Source: Rhodovulum sulfidophilum DSM 1374
Lineage (GTDB): Bacteria > Pseudomonadota > Alphaproteobacteria > Rhodobacterales > Rhodobacteraceae
Assembly (NCBI RefSeq): GCF_001633165.1
Contig: NZ_CP015418.1
Coordinates: 1,922,001-1,986,000, forward strand
DNA length: 64,000 nt
Direction of reading: 5' to 3'
Part shown: positions 55,474 through 63,970 of the stretch, one piece after another
Position numbering within the stretch: position 1 is the stretch's first letter
How the letters are laid out: each line of letters starts with the position of its first letter
Notes under the pieces: model-generated
Databases searched by the model: none
Told to the model about the DNA's origin: nothing
The model's input: the letters and a program-made list of their open reading frames with translations, nothing else
Translations under genes and position numbers: made by a program

Positions 55474-56055
55474 TCAGCGCGTCAGGATCATCCGGTCGCG
55501 GACGAATTCGATTCGCTCGAAGCGATTCAGATAGGCCATGCCCAGCAGCGAGTCATGCATCTCGCCGGCATTGACGAAGGCGCGCAGGTTGCGGTCGACG
55601 ATCGGGCCGATCGCGACGGTGTCAAGCCGGACCGGCGCGGTCCGGACCGTGCCATTCGCGGTATGGGCCTCGCCGAAATATTGCAGGTCCTCGGGGTCGA
55701 GCCCCACCCGGGCGGCATCCTTGCGGGTCAGCACCACATCGGTCGCCCCGGTATCGACGACGAAATGCAGCGGCGTGCCGTTGACCTCGACCGTCATGTA
55801 GTAATGCCCGTCAGGCGCGCGCGGCACCTCGATCCGCCGCTCCTCGCCGAACACCGTCTGGCTCGGCGCGACCTGATGGCGGATGTCCGACCAGAGCCCG
55901 AAGCCGGCGATCGCGCCGATGAAGATCAGCCCCCAGATCGCGGCCTGCTGCGCGACATGACCCAGCCGGTGCCGGTTCGACAGCAGGAAATACCCCGCAA
56001 TCACCGAGCCCAGCAGCACAAGATAGATCAGCCGTCCGAAATCGTCGCCCGTCAT
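55474..56055 (-). CDS. Retropepsin-like aspartic protease with membrane anchor
   Basis: A 193-residue protein of the TIGR02281 clan AA aspartic protease family. Two N-terminal transmembrane helices (IYLVLLGSVIAGYFLL; AIWGLIFIGAIAGFGLW) precede the protease domain, whose active site is VVDTGATDVVL (about residues 98-108), with MTVEVNGTPLHF before it and DSLLGMAYLNRFERIEF at the end. One Asp per chain implies dimerisation, as in retroviral proteases. Substrates are unknown; the active site likely faces the periplasm. Confidence 0.88.
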   Translation of the reverse strand: MTGDDFGRLIYLVLLGSVIAGYFLLSNRHRLGHVAQQAAIWGLIFIGAIAGFGLWSDIRHQVAPSQTVFGEERRIEVPRAPDGHYYMTVEVNGTPLHFVVDTGATDVVLTRKDAARVGLDPEDLQYFGEAHTANGTVRTAPVRLDTVAIGPIVDRNLRAFVNAGEMHDSLLGMAYLNRFERIEFVRDRMILTR

Positions 56056-56115
56056 CGCGCTCCCTTCGCCTTGATCAGTTGGATATAGGGCACCCGCGCT
56101 CCGGCGCGAAGGGTG

Positions 56116-56736
56116 TCAGACCGGTGCAAGGCCGAAATCCCTGAGCCCGTCGAGGATGAACTGGACCGAAAGCGCGGCCAGCAGCATGCCCAGCAGCCGC
56201 GAGACGACGACGATGCCGGTATGGCCAAGCGCGCGCTCCAGCAGACTTGCCGTCATGAAAAGCCCGAGACAGATCCCGATCACCGCGATCATCGCCAGAT
56301 GCACCAGCAGCATGTCGAGCGGCGCCCGGTCGACCTGTCCGGTCAGCAGCACCATCGTCGCGATCGCGCCCGGCCCCGCCATCAGCGGCGTGGCCAGCGG
56401 AAACACCGACGGATCGGGCAGCTCTTCATGCGCGCGGTCCTCGCGCTTCTTGCTGCGCCGCTCGAACAGCATTTCAAGTGCGGTCAGGAACAGCAGGATG
56501 CCGCCCGCGATCCGGAAGGCGGGCATCGAGATCCCGGCAAAGACCAGGACCTGTTCGCCGAAGATCCCGAACAGGGTCAGGATCGCCACCGAGATGGCGG
56601 CCGCGCGCAGGCCGATGGCACGGCGCTGGCGCGGCGACATGCCCTGCGTCAGCGCCACGAAGACCGGCGTCAGCCCGATCGGGTCTATGATCACGAAAAG
56701 GGTGACCAGAGCGCTGATGTAAAAGCCGAGCTCCAT
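56116..56736 (-). CDS. MarC family integral membrane protein
   Basis: A 206-residue protein with six hydrophobic helices: ALVTLFVIIDPIGLTPVFVA, FRIAGGILLFLTALEMLFER, LATPLMAGPGAIATMVLLTG are MarC/UPF0056 signatures. Once linked to antibiotic resistance, the family has no proven transport substrate. It lies three bases downstream of the ABC-F gene, suggesting co-transcription. Confidence 0.85.
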   Translation of the reverse strand: MELGFYISALVTLFVIIDPIGLTPVFVALTQGMSPRQRRAIGLRAAAISVAILTLFGIFGEQVLVFAGISMPAFRIAGGILLFLTALEMLFERRSKKREDRAHEELPDPSVFPLATPLMAGPGAIATMVLLTGQVDRAPLDMLLVHLAMIAVIGICLGLFMTASLLERALGHTGIVVVSRLLGMLLAALSVQFILDGLRDFGLAPV

Positions 56737-56739
56737 CGC

Positions 56740-58590
56740 TCAAGCCTCTGCCTTGTCAAGCTTTTCAAGCGCTTCCATCCAAAGCGCCTCGGCCCGTTCC
56801 ATGGCCTCCTCGGCCTCGGCGAACTTCTTCTGCCAGAGCATCCTCTCATCGGCGCGGGCCGGGTCGTACATGTCCGGATCGGCCAGCTTCTCCTGCAGCT
56901 TCGCGCGCATCTCCTCCAGCTTCGCGACCCGCGCCTCGCATTTGCGGACCTCGGCGCGAAGCGCAAGGAGTTCGTCGCGCCCGGGGCGTTTCGGCGCGGC
57001 GGCCCTGACGGTCTGGGCCCGTTCGGGGGTGTCGGCGCTCAGCAGCATCTTGCGATAGGCGTCGAGATCGTCGTCATAGGGCGCGACCCGCCCGCCCTCG
57101 ACCAGCCAGAGCCGGTCGGCCACCATCGACAGCAGGTGCATGTCGTGGCTGACGAGGATCACCGCGCCGGAATAATCGTTCAGCGCCTCGGACAGCGCCT
57201 CGCGGCTTTCGATGTCGAGGTGGTTTGTGGGCTCGTCGAGGATCAGCAGATGCGGCGCGTCCAGCGTCGCCAGAAGCAGCGACAACCGCGCCTTCTGTCC
57301 GCCCGACAGTCGTCCGACCTCGGTGTCGGCCTGATCGGCGCCAAGCCCGAACCCGGCCAGCCTTGCGCGCAGCTTCGCGGGGGCGTCGTCGGGCCGTTCG
57401 CGGCGGAGATGTTCAAGCGGGGTCTCGTCCAGATGCAGCTCGTCGACCTGATGCTGGGCGAAATAGCCGATTTTCAGCTTGTTGGCCGTTGTCACCCGGC
57501 CCGAAAGCCTGTCGAGCTTGCCCGCCAGCAGTTTCGAGAAGGTCGACTTGCCCTCGCCGTTCCGGCCCAGAAGCGCGATCCGGTCGTCCTGGTCGATCCT
57601 CAGCGACAGGCGCTGCAGCACCGGGGTGCCGTCATAACCGACCGAGACGCCCTCCATCGCCACGATCGGCGGCGACAGCTCTTCGGGCTGGGGAAAGCTG
57701 AAGGCGACGCGGGCCATCTCCTCGGGCGCGGCGACGGGGGGCATCCGCTCCAGCATCTTGATCCGGGCCTGGGCCTGCTTGGCTTTTGACGCCTTGTAGC
57801 GGAAGCGGTCGACGAAGCTTTGCAGATGCGCGCGGCGCAGGTCCTGCTTCTTGGCCTCGGCGGCCTGAACCGCGCGTTGCTCGGCCCGCGCCCGGGCGAA
57901 GGCGTCATAGCCGCCTGCGTAAAGCGTGAGCTTGCAGTTTTCCAGGTGCAGGATATGGCCGACCGCCCGGTTCAGAAGACCGCGGTCATGCGAGATCAGG
58001 ATCACCGTATGGGGATAGCGCGCCAGGTAGTTTTCCAGCCACAGCGCGCCTTCGAGATCCAGGTAGTTGGTCGGTTCGTCCAGCAACAGCAGGTCGGGGC
58101 GCGCGAACAGCACGCCCGCCAGCGCGACCCGCATCCGCCAGCCGCCCGAGAAATCCGAACAGGGCATGTGCTGCTCGGCCTCGGAGAAGCCCAGCCCCTT
58201 CAGGATCGAGGCGGCCCGCGCCTCGGCCGACCAGGCGTCGATATCGGTCAGTCGGGTCTGGATCTCGGCGATGCGGTGGGGATCGGTCGCGGTTTCCGCC
58301 TCGGCCATGAGGCTGGCGCGTTCGGTATCGGCCTCCAGCACCGTGTCCAGCAGCGAGGTTGCGGAGGAGGGCACCTCTTGCGCGACACCGCCGATCCGGG
58401 CCTGCGGCGGAAAGGAGATCGCGCCCGAATCGAGCGTGAGCTCGCCCCGGATCAGCCTAAAAAGCGTGGTCTTTCCGGCCCCGTTCCGGCCGATCAGGCC
58501 GACCTTGTGGCCATCTGGAATCACGGCGGAGGCGCCCTCGAACAAAGGGCGCCCCTCGATGGAATAGCGAAGATCGTCGATGCGCAGCAT
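56740..58590 (-). CDS. ABC-F family ATPase (ribosome-associated)
   Basis: A 616-residue protein with two ABC nucleotide-binding domains and no membrane segment. Walker A motifs are GRNGAGKTT (about 34-42) and GRNGEGKST; signatures are [15 protein letters not shown] and [12 protein letters not shown]; the inter-domain linker ([20 protein letters not shown]) is the P-site tRNA interaction motif. The long coiled-coil C-terminus ([20 protein letters not shown]) resembles YheS/Uup. Such proteins rescue or tune stalled ribosomes. Confidence 0.9.
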   Translation of the reverse strand: MLRIDDLRYSIEGRPLFEGASAVIPDGHKVGLIGRNGAGKTTLFRLIRGELTLDSGAISFPPQARIGGVAQEVPSSATSLLDTVLEADTERASLMAEAETATDPHRIAEIQTRLTDIDAWSAEARAASILKGLGFSEAEQHMPCSDFSGGWRMRVALAGVLFARPDLLLLDEPTNYLDLEGALWLENYLARYPHTVILISHDRGLLNRAVGHILHLENCKLTLYAGGYDAFARARAEQRAVQAAEAKKQDLRRAHLQSFVDRFRYKASKAKQAQARIKMLERMPPVAAPEEMARVAFSFPQPEELSPPIVAMEGVSVGYDGTPVLQRLSLRIDQDDRIALLGRNGEGKSTFSKLLAGKLDRLSGRVTTANKLKIGYFAQHQVDELHLDETPLEHLRRERPDDAPAKLRARLAGFGLGADQADTEVGRLSGGQKARLSLLLATLDAPHLLILDEPTNHLDIESREALSEALNDYSGAVILVSHDMHLLSMVADRLWLVEGGRVAPYDDDLDAYRKMLLSADTPERAQTVRAAAPKRPGRDELLALRAEVRKCEARVAKLEEMRAKLQEKLADPDMYDPARADERMLWQKKFAEAEEAMERAEALWMEALEKLDKAEA

Positions 58591-58632
58591 GGCCTGTGCC
58601 TTAGCAGGGCTCGGGCCGGTGGGGAAGCAGGA

Positions 58633-60078
58633 TCAGGCGCCCCGCTCGGCGGCGATATCCTTGTTCCAGATCGTGCGGTCTATCCCCCTCGGATCGATCT
58701 CGGGATGCTGCGACAGCCGGAAACAGGGCTCGGTCACGGTCTTGCGCTGCTCGAAATAGTCCCTGGTCAGCCGGATCACCGTGCCCGACAGCAGAATCAG
58801 CGCGATGAGGTTGATGGTGGCCATGGTCGCCATCGAGGCATCGGCGAAGTTGAAGACCTTCGTCACCGGCTGCACCGCGCCCCAGATCACCATGCCGACT
58901 TGAGCGGCCTTCAGGATCGCCAGCGGCACGCCGCGACCGAGGCCCAGAAACTCCATCACATTTTCGGAATAGGCGTAATTGCCGATGATCGAGGTGAAGG
59001 CGAAGAACAGAATCGCCACCGCGATGAAGGCCGGACCGACGGCGCCGATATGGGCCGACAGCGCGTTCTGGGTCAGCTCGGTGCCGGTGATCCCGTCGGG
59101 GCCGTAATCGACCACGCCCGACAGCAGGATCATCAGCGCGGTCGCGGTACAGATCAGAAGCGTGTCGATGAAGACGCCGAGACCCTGCACCATGCCCTGG
59201 CTCGAGGGGTGATGCGGGTCGGGCACGGCGACGGCCGCGATATGCGGGGCCGAGCCCATGCCGGCCTCGTTCGAGAACAGCCCGCGCTTGATCCCGTTCA
59301 GCGCGGCCGCGGCAAAGCCCCCGGCAAATCCGCCCACGGCCTGGTCGATGCCGAAGGCGCTCTTGACGATCAGCGCCAGCAGGCCCGGAATTTCGGCGGC
59401 ATGGACGACCAGAACATAGGCCGCGACCAGAAGGTAGATCCCGGCCATGAAGGGCACCACGCGTTCGGCGACGCTGGCAATCGAGCGGATGCCGCCGAAG
59501 ATGACGATGCCGGTCAGCGTGCCGATGGCGATGCCGGTCGCAAGCTTCGGGATGCCGAAGGCGCCGTCGGCGGCATCGGCGATGGAATTGGACTGCACCG
59601 CGTTGAAGATCAGCCCGAAGGAGCAGAGGAAGAAGAAGCAGAACACGTAGCCCAGCCATTTCGCGCCCAGCCCGTGCCAGATGTAATAGGCGGGACCGCC
59701 GCGATACTGGCGATCGGCGTTGCGCACCTTGTAAAGCTGGGCCAGCGTCGATTCGGCATAGGCCGTGGCCATGCCGACAAGGGCCACGATCCACATCCAG
59801 AACACCGCGCCCGGCCCGCCGAGATAGATCGCGACCGCGACGCCCGCCAGGTTGCCGGTGCCAACACGGCTGGCGAGGCTGACGGTCAGCGCCTGCAGGG
59901 GGGTGATGCCGCTGCGGTCCGACTCGCCGGTGCTGACGAGAACCCGGATGAATTCGGGAAAATGTCGGAACTGGATCCCGCCGAGGCGTATGGTCAGGTA
60001 AAGCCCGGCTCCGATCAGTCCCCAGATCAGGACATAGCCCCAGAGCACGGTATTCAGGAAATCGACAATAACAGTCAT
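58633..60078 (-). CDS. Sodium/alanine symporter, AGCS family
   Basis: A 481-residue transporter with about eleven membrane helices. Diagnostic: [53 protein letters not shown] and the late [24 protein letters not shown] proteins import alanine, glycine or glutamine with Na+ (or H+). ATG 60078 ([14 protein letters not shown]) is the likely start; 14 upstream codons have no support. It is divergent from ndk. Confidence 0.92.
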   Translation of the reverse strand: MTVIVDFLNTVLWGYVLIWGLIGAGLYLTIRLGGIQFRHFPEFIRVLVSTGESDRSGITPLQALTVSLASRVGTGNLAGVAVAIYLGGPGAVFWMWIVALVGMATAYAESTLAQLYKVRNADRQYRGGPAYYIWHGLGAKWLGYVFCFFFLCSFGLIFNAVQSNSIADAADGAFGIPKLATGIAIGTLTGIVIFGGIRSIASVAERVVPFMAGIYLLVAAYVLVVHAAEIPGLLALIVKSAFGIDQAVGGFAGGFAAAALNGIKRGLFSNEAGMGSAPHIAAVAVPDPHHPSSQGMVQGLGVFIDTLLICTATALMILLSGVVDYGPDGITGTELTQNALSAHIGAVGPAFIAVAILFFAFTSIIGNYAYSENVMEFLGLGRGVPLAILKAAQVGMVIWGAVQPVTKVFNFADASMATMATINLIALILLSGTVIRLTRDYFEQRKTVTEPCFRLSQHPEIDPRGIDRTIWNKDIAAERGA

Positions 60079-60246
60079 CAAATGACCCTTTTTAAAGGCG
60101 CGCGCGAACACTCGATCCAACGTGATCCAGCGTTATCGGTTCCGGGCCGGGCAGCGAAAGCCTGTTTTCAAGGGTCGGGGCGCGTGCTAGCAGGACCGCG
60201 ATTTTTCACCGCCGTCCCCGGGGCGGCGCCCAAGAGGACGCAAGAC

Positions 60247-60669
60247 ATGGCGATTCAACGCACCTTCTCGATCATCAAGCCCGACGCGACCAAGCGCAAC
60301 CTGACCGGCGCGATCAACGCCAAGCTCGAGGCGGCCGGTCTGCGCATCGTCGCGCAGAAGCGGATCCACCTGAGCAAGGCCCAGGCCGGCGTCTTCTACG
60401 CGGTGCACAAGGAACGCCCGTTCTATGACGAACTCTGCGAATTCATGGCCTCCGAGCCGATCGTGGTGCAGGTGCTGGAAGGCGAAGACGCCATCGCGAA
60501 AAACCGTGAAGTGATGGGCGCGACCAACCCGGCCGAAGCCGCCGAAGGCACCATCCGCAAGGAATTCGCGCTGTCGATCGGCGAGAACTCGGTCCATGGC
60601 TCGGATGCCGAGGACACCGCCAAGGAAGAAATCGCCTATTTCTTCTCGGGCCTCGAACTGGTCGGCTAA
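60247..60669 (+). CDS. ndk: Nucleoside diphosphate kinase
   Basis: A 140-residue NDK balancing NTP pools. [20 protein letters not shown], the active-site histidine in [14 protein letters not shown] (His117 by E. coli convention) and [20 protein letters not shown] match the family; [20 protein letters not shown] is the Kpn-loop region. GGACGCAAGAC precedes the ATG. Ends with a strong terminator at 60723. Confidence 0.97.
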   Translation: MAIQRTFSIIKPDATKRNLTGAINAKLEAAGLRIVAQKRIHLSKAQAGVFYAVHKERPFYDELCEFMASEPIVVQVLEGEDAIAKNREVMGATNPAEAAEGTIRKEFALSIGENSVHGSDAEDTAKEEIAYFFSGLELVG

Positions 60670-60722
60670 GTCCGGGTGCTGGAAGGATCCGCTGCGGGCC
60701 GCTATGGCGCGCGGCGGAGAGA

Positions 60723-60745
60723 GGGGGCGGGCTCGCCCCCTTTTT
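60723..60745 (+). terminator. Intrinsic terminator of ndk
   Basis: GGGGGCG pairs with CGCCCCC over a GGCT loop, followed by TTTTT. Confidence 0.88.
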
Positions 60746-60779
60746 CATGCGGGTCCGATCCGTGGACCCAAAGGGCCGG

Positions 60780-60920
60780 TCAGATGCTGGCCCAGTCCCG
60801 GAAGGTGTAGCCATCGGCCGGGGTCGGATGGGGGGCCGGGCGGGAGGCAGAGGCATCGCGGGCGGGCTCCTGCGGTGCGACCGGACGAGAGCTTTGGGGG
60901 GTGGAGAATGCGCTGGCCAT
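60780..60920 (-). CDS. 46-residue proline-rich small protein
   Basis: An ATG at 60920 with GAGGAGG six bases upstream opens a 46-codon frame ending TGA at 60780. The product is Pro/Ala/Ser-rich (SRPVAPQEPARDASASRPAP) and ends with the distinct GYTFRDWASI, too ordered in composition to look random. No signal peptide or membrane segment. I do not recognise the family. Convergent with ndk; an AT-rich patch at 61014-61035 about 95 bases upstream could be its promoter or operator. The excellent ribosome-binding site is the main support. Confidence 0.6.
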   Translation of the reverse strand: MASAFSTPQSSRPVAPQEPARDASASRPAPHPTPADGYTFRDWASI

Positions 60921-61142
60921 GGGGGCCTCCTCTGGCTGATGGGGGCTGCCCGTCCTGGCCAGCCGATACCGTCATGAGGCCCGGCAAACCGGGCGGCGGC
61001 CCGGCAGGAACGGTACATTTTCTCGAAAAATTGTAGAGTATTCGGTCATATCGCGCGGGCAGGGCGGCTCTGGCCGGGGATCCGCCCGGGCGACGCCGGC
61101 AAGGGGCGGGGGGCAGAAAACCCGACAAGTGCCCGGGATAAA

Positions 61143-61175
61143 AAGGAAAACGCCCGCGCGGGGATCGCGCGGGCG
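61143..61175 (-). terminator. Intrinsic terminator of the triple-repeat gene
   Basis: On the minus strand CGCCCGCGC and GCGCGGGCG pair perfectly (nine pairs) over a seven-base loop, followed by TTTTCCTTTTT, 26 bases after the stop of the 107-residue gene. Confidence 0.88.
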
Positions 61176-61200
61176 CTGTTTTCACCGGTCAGGGGCCGGA

Positions 61201-61524
61201 TTATTTCGCGGCGACGCCGTAATAGGCGCGCTTGGACAGCAGCGGCCAGCCCATGCGCGAGGACAGCGGGGTCGGGTTGCTGGTTTGCAGCTCGACATGA
61301 CCTTCGCCCATGCCGCCCAGCAGCGGCCAGTTCATCTGGCGCGACAGCGGGGTCGGGTTATCGGTCATCAGCTCGGTCTTCGAGGTGCTGTTCTCGGACA
61401 GGCATTTGAAGCCGAGCGCGTCCGAGAAGGGCGTGGTGGTGCTTTCGCCCTCGACCGCGACGTCGGTGAGCAGGCGTTGCTTGCTGGACAGCTTCGGCAT
61501 CCAGTCGTCCCAGATATATTTCAT
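61201..61524 (-). CDS. Triple 27-residue repeat protein divergent from the puc operon
   Basis: A 107-residue protein starting at ATG 61524 (CTGGAGG upstream); a longer frame reaches 61569 but lacks a ribosome-binding site. The N-terminus is MKYIWDDWMPKLSSKQRLLT. Residues 28-54, 55-81 and 82-107 are three repeats of 27 residues: S/D-T/N-T/P-T-P-F/L-S-x-x-L/M-G/N-F/W-x-x-L, with prolines at 32, 59 and 86. Repeats 2 and 3 share NPTPLS and WPLL. No signal peptide, membrane helix or known domain is visible. The gene has its own terminator and faces away from pucB across a shared 388-base gap with PpsR-like sites, so a role in LH2 assembly, a gamma-type LH2 subunit or light/oxygen control is possible but unproven. 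Confidence 0.85.
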   Translation of the reverse strand: MKYIWDDWMPKLSSKQRLLTDVAVEGESTTTPFSDALGFKCLSENSTSKTELMTDNPTPLSRQMNWPLLGGMGEGHVELQTSNPTPLSSRMGWPLLSKRAYYGVAAK

Positions 61525-61734
61525 AGATCCTCCAGGTTTTGCGTCCGCGATCGTCGTTGGCACGAGCAAGCTCGGTCCGGGCCCGACGAGAACGGCGAAT
61601 TGCAGTTGGGCGCTTTGATATTACCCCACCTGCGCGTGAGGATTTCAAGGGGCCGGACGGTCGCAGGACGGGGCGCCGCAGGGGCTGCGACGCGTTGTCA
61701 ACAGGGTTCTATATGTCGCACGATTCTGGGGCCA

Positions 61735-61752
61735 TGTAAGCCTGCGTTGACA
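61735..61752. promoter_or_regulatory. PpsR/CrtJ-type operator 1 of the puc operon
   Basis: TGTAAGCCTGCGTTGACA matches TGT-N12-ACA, the known binding motif of the photosynthesis repressor PpsR/CrtJ. Its right half coincides with a TTGACA -35 element (61747-61752), so binding would block transcription under oxygen. Confidence 0.75.
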
Positions 61753-61765
61753 TTGCCAACGTCAA
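61747..61765. promoter_or_regulatory. 19-base near-perfect palindrome over the puc -35 region
   Basis: TTGACATTGCCAACGTCAA reads TTGAC-A-TTG-C-CAA-C-GTCAA; only position 6/14 and the centre break symmetry. It overlaps PpsR operator 1 and joins it to the second palindrome, and could be bound by a different dimeric regulator. Confidence 0.5.
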
Positions 61766-61777
61766 TCGCTTGTGACA
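61760..61777. promoter_or_regulatory. PpsR/CrtJ-type operator 2, one mismatch
   Basis: CGTCAATCGCTTGTGACA matches TGT-N12-ACA except for its first base and lies seven bases from operator 1. Two sites about eight bases apart is the arrangement known for cooperative CrtJ/PpsR binding. Confidence 0.5.
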
Positions 61778-61912
61778 TCGTCTGTTCGTGACGATGCCGG
61801 GTCGGAAGCCCAGCGAGAATATCGCTAAGGAAATCTCCGGTCTGCTTTGTCGACGCCTGCGTGCGGGCTCCGCACGTACCACAGTCGAAAACCATATTGG
61901 GGAGACGACAAT

Positions 61913-62068
61913 ATGACTGACGATATGGACAAAGTCTGGCCGACCGGCCTGACCCTTGCCGAAGCCGAAGAAGTGCATAAGCAACTCATCGACGGCACCC
62001 GCGTGTTCGGCGCGATCGCGCTGTTCGCCCACTTCCTGGCTGCCATCGCCACCCCGTGGCTCGGCTAA
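61913..62068 (+). CDS. pucB: LH2 (B800-850) beta polypeptide
   Basis: A 51-residue LH2 beta chain. The N-terminus [20 protein letters not shown] is typical; His22 lies in the N-terminal helix and His40, in [20 protein letters not shown], is the axial ligand of the B850 bacteriochlorophyll. GGGGAGACGACAAT precedes ATG 61913. It pairs with PucA to build the peripheral antenna ring in the intracytoplasmic membrane. The sequence resembles Rhodovulum PucB. Confidence 0.95.
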   Translation: MTDDMDKVWPTGLTLAEAEEVHKQLIDGTRVFGAIALFAHFLAAIATPWLG

Positions 62069-62089
62069 TCTAGAGAGAGGACATAGATC

Positions 62090-62281
62090 ATGAACAACGC
62101 GAAAATGTGGCTCGTCGTTAAGCCCACCGTTGGCATTCCGCTCTTCCTGGTTGCCTGCGCCATCGCTTCCTTCCTGGTGCACCTGATGCTGGTTCTGACC
62201 ACCGGCTGGATGGGCGACTACTACAGCGGCTCGTTCGAAGCTGCGTCGCTGGTGTCCAACGCCACCACGCTGCTCTCGTAA
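62090..62281 (+). CDS. pucA: LH2 (B800-850) alpha polypeptide
   Basis: A 63-residue LH2 alpha chain. MNNAKMWLVVKPTVGIPLFL is the N-terminus with the B800-contact region, His31 (FLVHLMLV) ligates B850, and Tyr44-Tyr45 follow at +13 and +14. Two aromatic hydrogen-bonding residues there are associated with 850-nm absorption; Phe-Leu/Met would give 820 nm. The C-terminal tail EAASLVSNATTLLS is short. It lies 21 bases after pucB with GAGAGAGGAC as ribosome-binding site. Confidence 0.95.
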   Translation: MNNAKMWLVVKPTVGIPLFLVACAIASFLVHLMLVLTTGWMGDYYSGSFEAASLVSNATTLLS

Positions 62282-62363
62282 GCCGGTACGGCTTCCGTGC
62301 AGGAACTTGCGAGGGCCGGGGTCATGCCCCGGCCTTCGTGCCTTCGGGACGGGATGTCCCGAA
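62280..62363 (+). repeat. Three hairpins between pucA and pucC
   Basis: AAGCCG-GTA-CGGCTT (62280-62294), GGCCGGGG-TCATG-CCCCGGCC (62314-62334) and TTCGGGAC-GGGAT-GTCCCGAA (62343-62363) follow the pucA stop. No long U-tract is present. In puf and puc operons such structures protect the short, abundant BA mRNA from 3' decay and reduce expression of downstream genes. Confidence 0.7.
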
Positions 62364-62438
62364 CCAACCGGAAACGCGCCCCAGCGGGCAAGAGGACACG
62401 GGCCCACTGTGTCGGGCCGCGTGTCGGAGTGTGACCGC

Positions 62439-63848
62439 ATGAATCGACTGAGCAAGATGGCGGTAAACCGTATCGCCACTGTCGGGCCTCGATTCCTCCC
62501 CTTTGCAGAAGCCGCCAGCGAAGACCTGCCGCTCAGCCGCCTGTTGCGGCTGTCGATGTTCCAGGTCTCCGTCGGCATGGCGATGGTGCTGCTTGTCGGC
62601 ACCCTGAACCGGGTGATGATCGTCGAGCTCGAGGTCCCGGCGTCCATCGTCGGCATCATGATTTCCCTGCCGCTTCTGTTCGCGCCCTTCCGCGCGCTGA
62701 TCGGCTTCAAGTCCGACACCCACAAATCGGCACTGGGCTGGCGAAGGGTCCCCTACATCTGGAAGGGCACGCTGCTGCAATGGGGCGGCTTTGCCATCAT
62801 GCCCTTCGCGCTGATCGTGCTGTCGGGGCAGGAAAGTGCCGCTGGCGCGCCGGAGTGGATCGGCATCCTGTCCGCCGCGGTCTCGTTTCTGCTGGTCGGC
62901 GCGGGCGTGCATACGGTGCAGACCGTGGGGCTGGCGCTGGCGACCGATCTGGCGCCGCGCGAGGATCAGCCGAATGTCGTCGGGCTGATGTATGTGATGC
63001 TGCTGGTCGGCATGATCGTCAGCGCCCTGCTGTTCGGGATGTGGCTGGAGGATTTCTACCACGCCAAGCTGATCAAGGTGATCCAGGGCGCCGCCGTCGC
63101 GACCATGGTGTTCAACGTCATCGCGCTCTGGAAGATGGAGGCGCGCGACCGCGTCCGCGCCAGGCAGCGTCTCGAGGGCGATCCCGAACCGAGTTTCCGC
63201 GAGGCCTGGGGCCTGTTCACGCGCGGACCCAATGCCCGCAGGCTGCTGTGGGTGATCGGGCTCGGCACGCTGGGCTTCGGTCTCTCGGACGTTCTGCTGG
63301 AACCCTTCGGGGGCCAGGTTCTCGACATGTCGGTGGCCGCGACCACCAAGCTGACCGCCGCGGTCGCGGGCGGCACGCTTGTCGGCTTTGCCTGGGCCTC
63401 GCGGGTGCTGTCGCGCGGCTATGACCCGATGGCGATGGCGGGCTGGGGCGCCGTGGTGGGACTTCCGGCCTTCGCCATCATCACCTTCTCTGCGACGCTG
63501 CAATCCGAGCCGGTCTTCGTCTTCGGCACGATGATGGCGGGCTTCGGTGCGGGGCTCTTCAGCCATGGCACCCTGACCGCCACCATGCGCTCGGCGCCGA
63601 AGGCCCAGGTCGGGCTCGCGCTCGGCGCCTGGGGGGCGGTGCAGGCGACCTCGGCGGGGGCCGGTATCGCGCTTGGGGGCGTGTTCCGCGACGCGGTGCT
63701 GCATTCGCCGATCGGCGATCTCTTCGGCGCGGCGACGCCTTATTTCTTTGTCTACGCGATCGAACTGGCGCTGCTGGTCGCGACCATCATCGTCGGCTAC
63801 CGGCTGATGCTGAGCCGCGCCTTCGGCATCGAGAACGCGCCCGACTGA
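62439..63848 (+). CDS. pucC: LH2 assembly protein PucC
   Basis: A 469-residue polytopic membrane protein (about twelve helices, MFS-like BCH/PucC family): LLRLSMFQVSVGMAMVLLVG, LNRVMIVELEVPASIVGIMI, FKSDTHKSALGWRRVPYIWK, LVGAGVHTVQTVGLALATDL. PucC is required for LH2 accumulation, probably by shepherding antenna polypeptides or pigment. ATG 62439 follows GGAGTGTGACCGC. It lies 157 bases after pucA, beyond the hairpins; no other promoter is obvious. Confidence 0.95.
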   Translation: MNRLSKMAVNRIATVGPRFLPFAEAASEDLPLSRLLRLSMFQVSVGMAMVLLVGTLNRVMIVELEVPASIVGIMISLPLLFAPFRALIGFKSDTHKSALGWRRVPYIWKGTLLQWGGFAIMPFALIVLSGQESAAGAPEWIGILSAAVSFLLVGAGVHTVQTVGLALATDLAPREDQPNVVGLMYVMLLVGMIVSALLFGMWLEDFYHAKLIKVIQGAAVATMVFNVIALWKMEARDRVRARQRLEGDPEPSFREAWGLFTRGPNARRLLWVIGLGTLGFGLSDVLLEPFGGQVLDMSVAATTKLTAAVAGGTLVGFAWASRVLSRGYDPMAMAGWGAVVGLPAFAIITFSATLQSEPVFVFGTMMAGFGAGLFSHGTLTATMRSAPKAQVGLALGAWGAVQATSAGAGIALGGVFRDAVLHSPIGDLFGAATPYFFVYAIELALLVATIIVGYRLMLSRAFGIENAPD

Positions 63849-63854
63849 GCCTCT

Positions 63855-63894
63855 CTCCGGCCCTCCGCGCTGTTGCGCCGGGGGCCGGAGCTTT
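63855..63894 (+). terminator. Hairpin after pucC
   Basis: CTCCGGCCC (63855-63863) pairs with GGGCCGGAG (63882-63890), with an inner GCGC-TGTT-GCGC. Only CTTTCC follows, so it may be a weak terminator or an RNA-stability element. Confidence 0.55.
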
Positions 63895-63970
63895 CCGGCA
63901 AAATCCGTCACGGCGGGGTGTTCCCTGCGACCATCTCGGCTAGATTGCCGGGAAAAGGGGCCGCCCGTCT

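Larger units (their letters stand above)
61525..61912. promoter_or_regulatory. Divergent control region between the repeat gene and pucB
   Basis: A 388-base gap with no gene. It contains two PpsR-like palindromes (61735-61777), a -35-like TTGACA inside the first of them and an AT-rich stretch near 61890. The pucB transcript would have a long leader of more than 100 bases. The first 160 bases next to the repeat gene are AT-mixed without a recognised motif. Confidence 0.55.

Noticed and set aside
61747..61775. Complete sigma70 promoter for pucB with -10 at 61770
   Set aside because: TTGACA is a good -35, but the hexamer 17 bases downstream (TTGTGA) is a poor -10, so the start site is left open.
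61753..61777. FnrL box in the puc control region
   Set aside because: No TTGAT-N4-ATCAA arrangement is present; the symmetric elements have different spacing.
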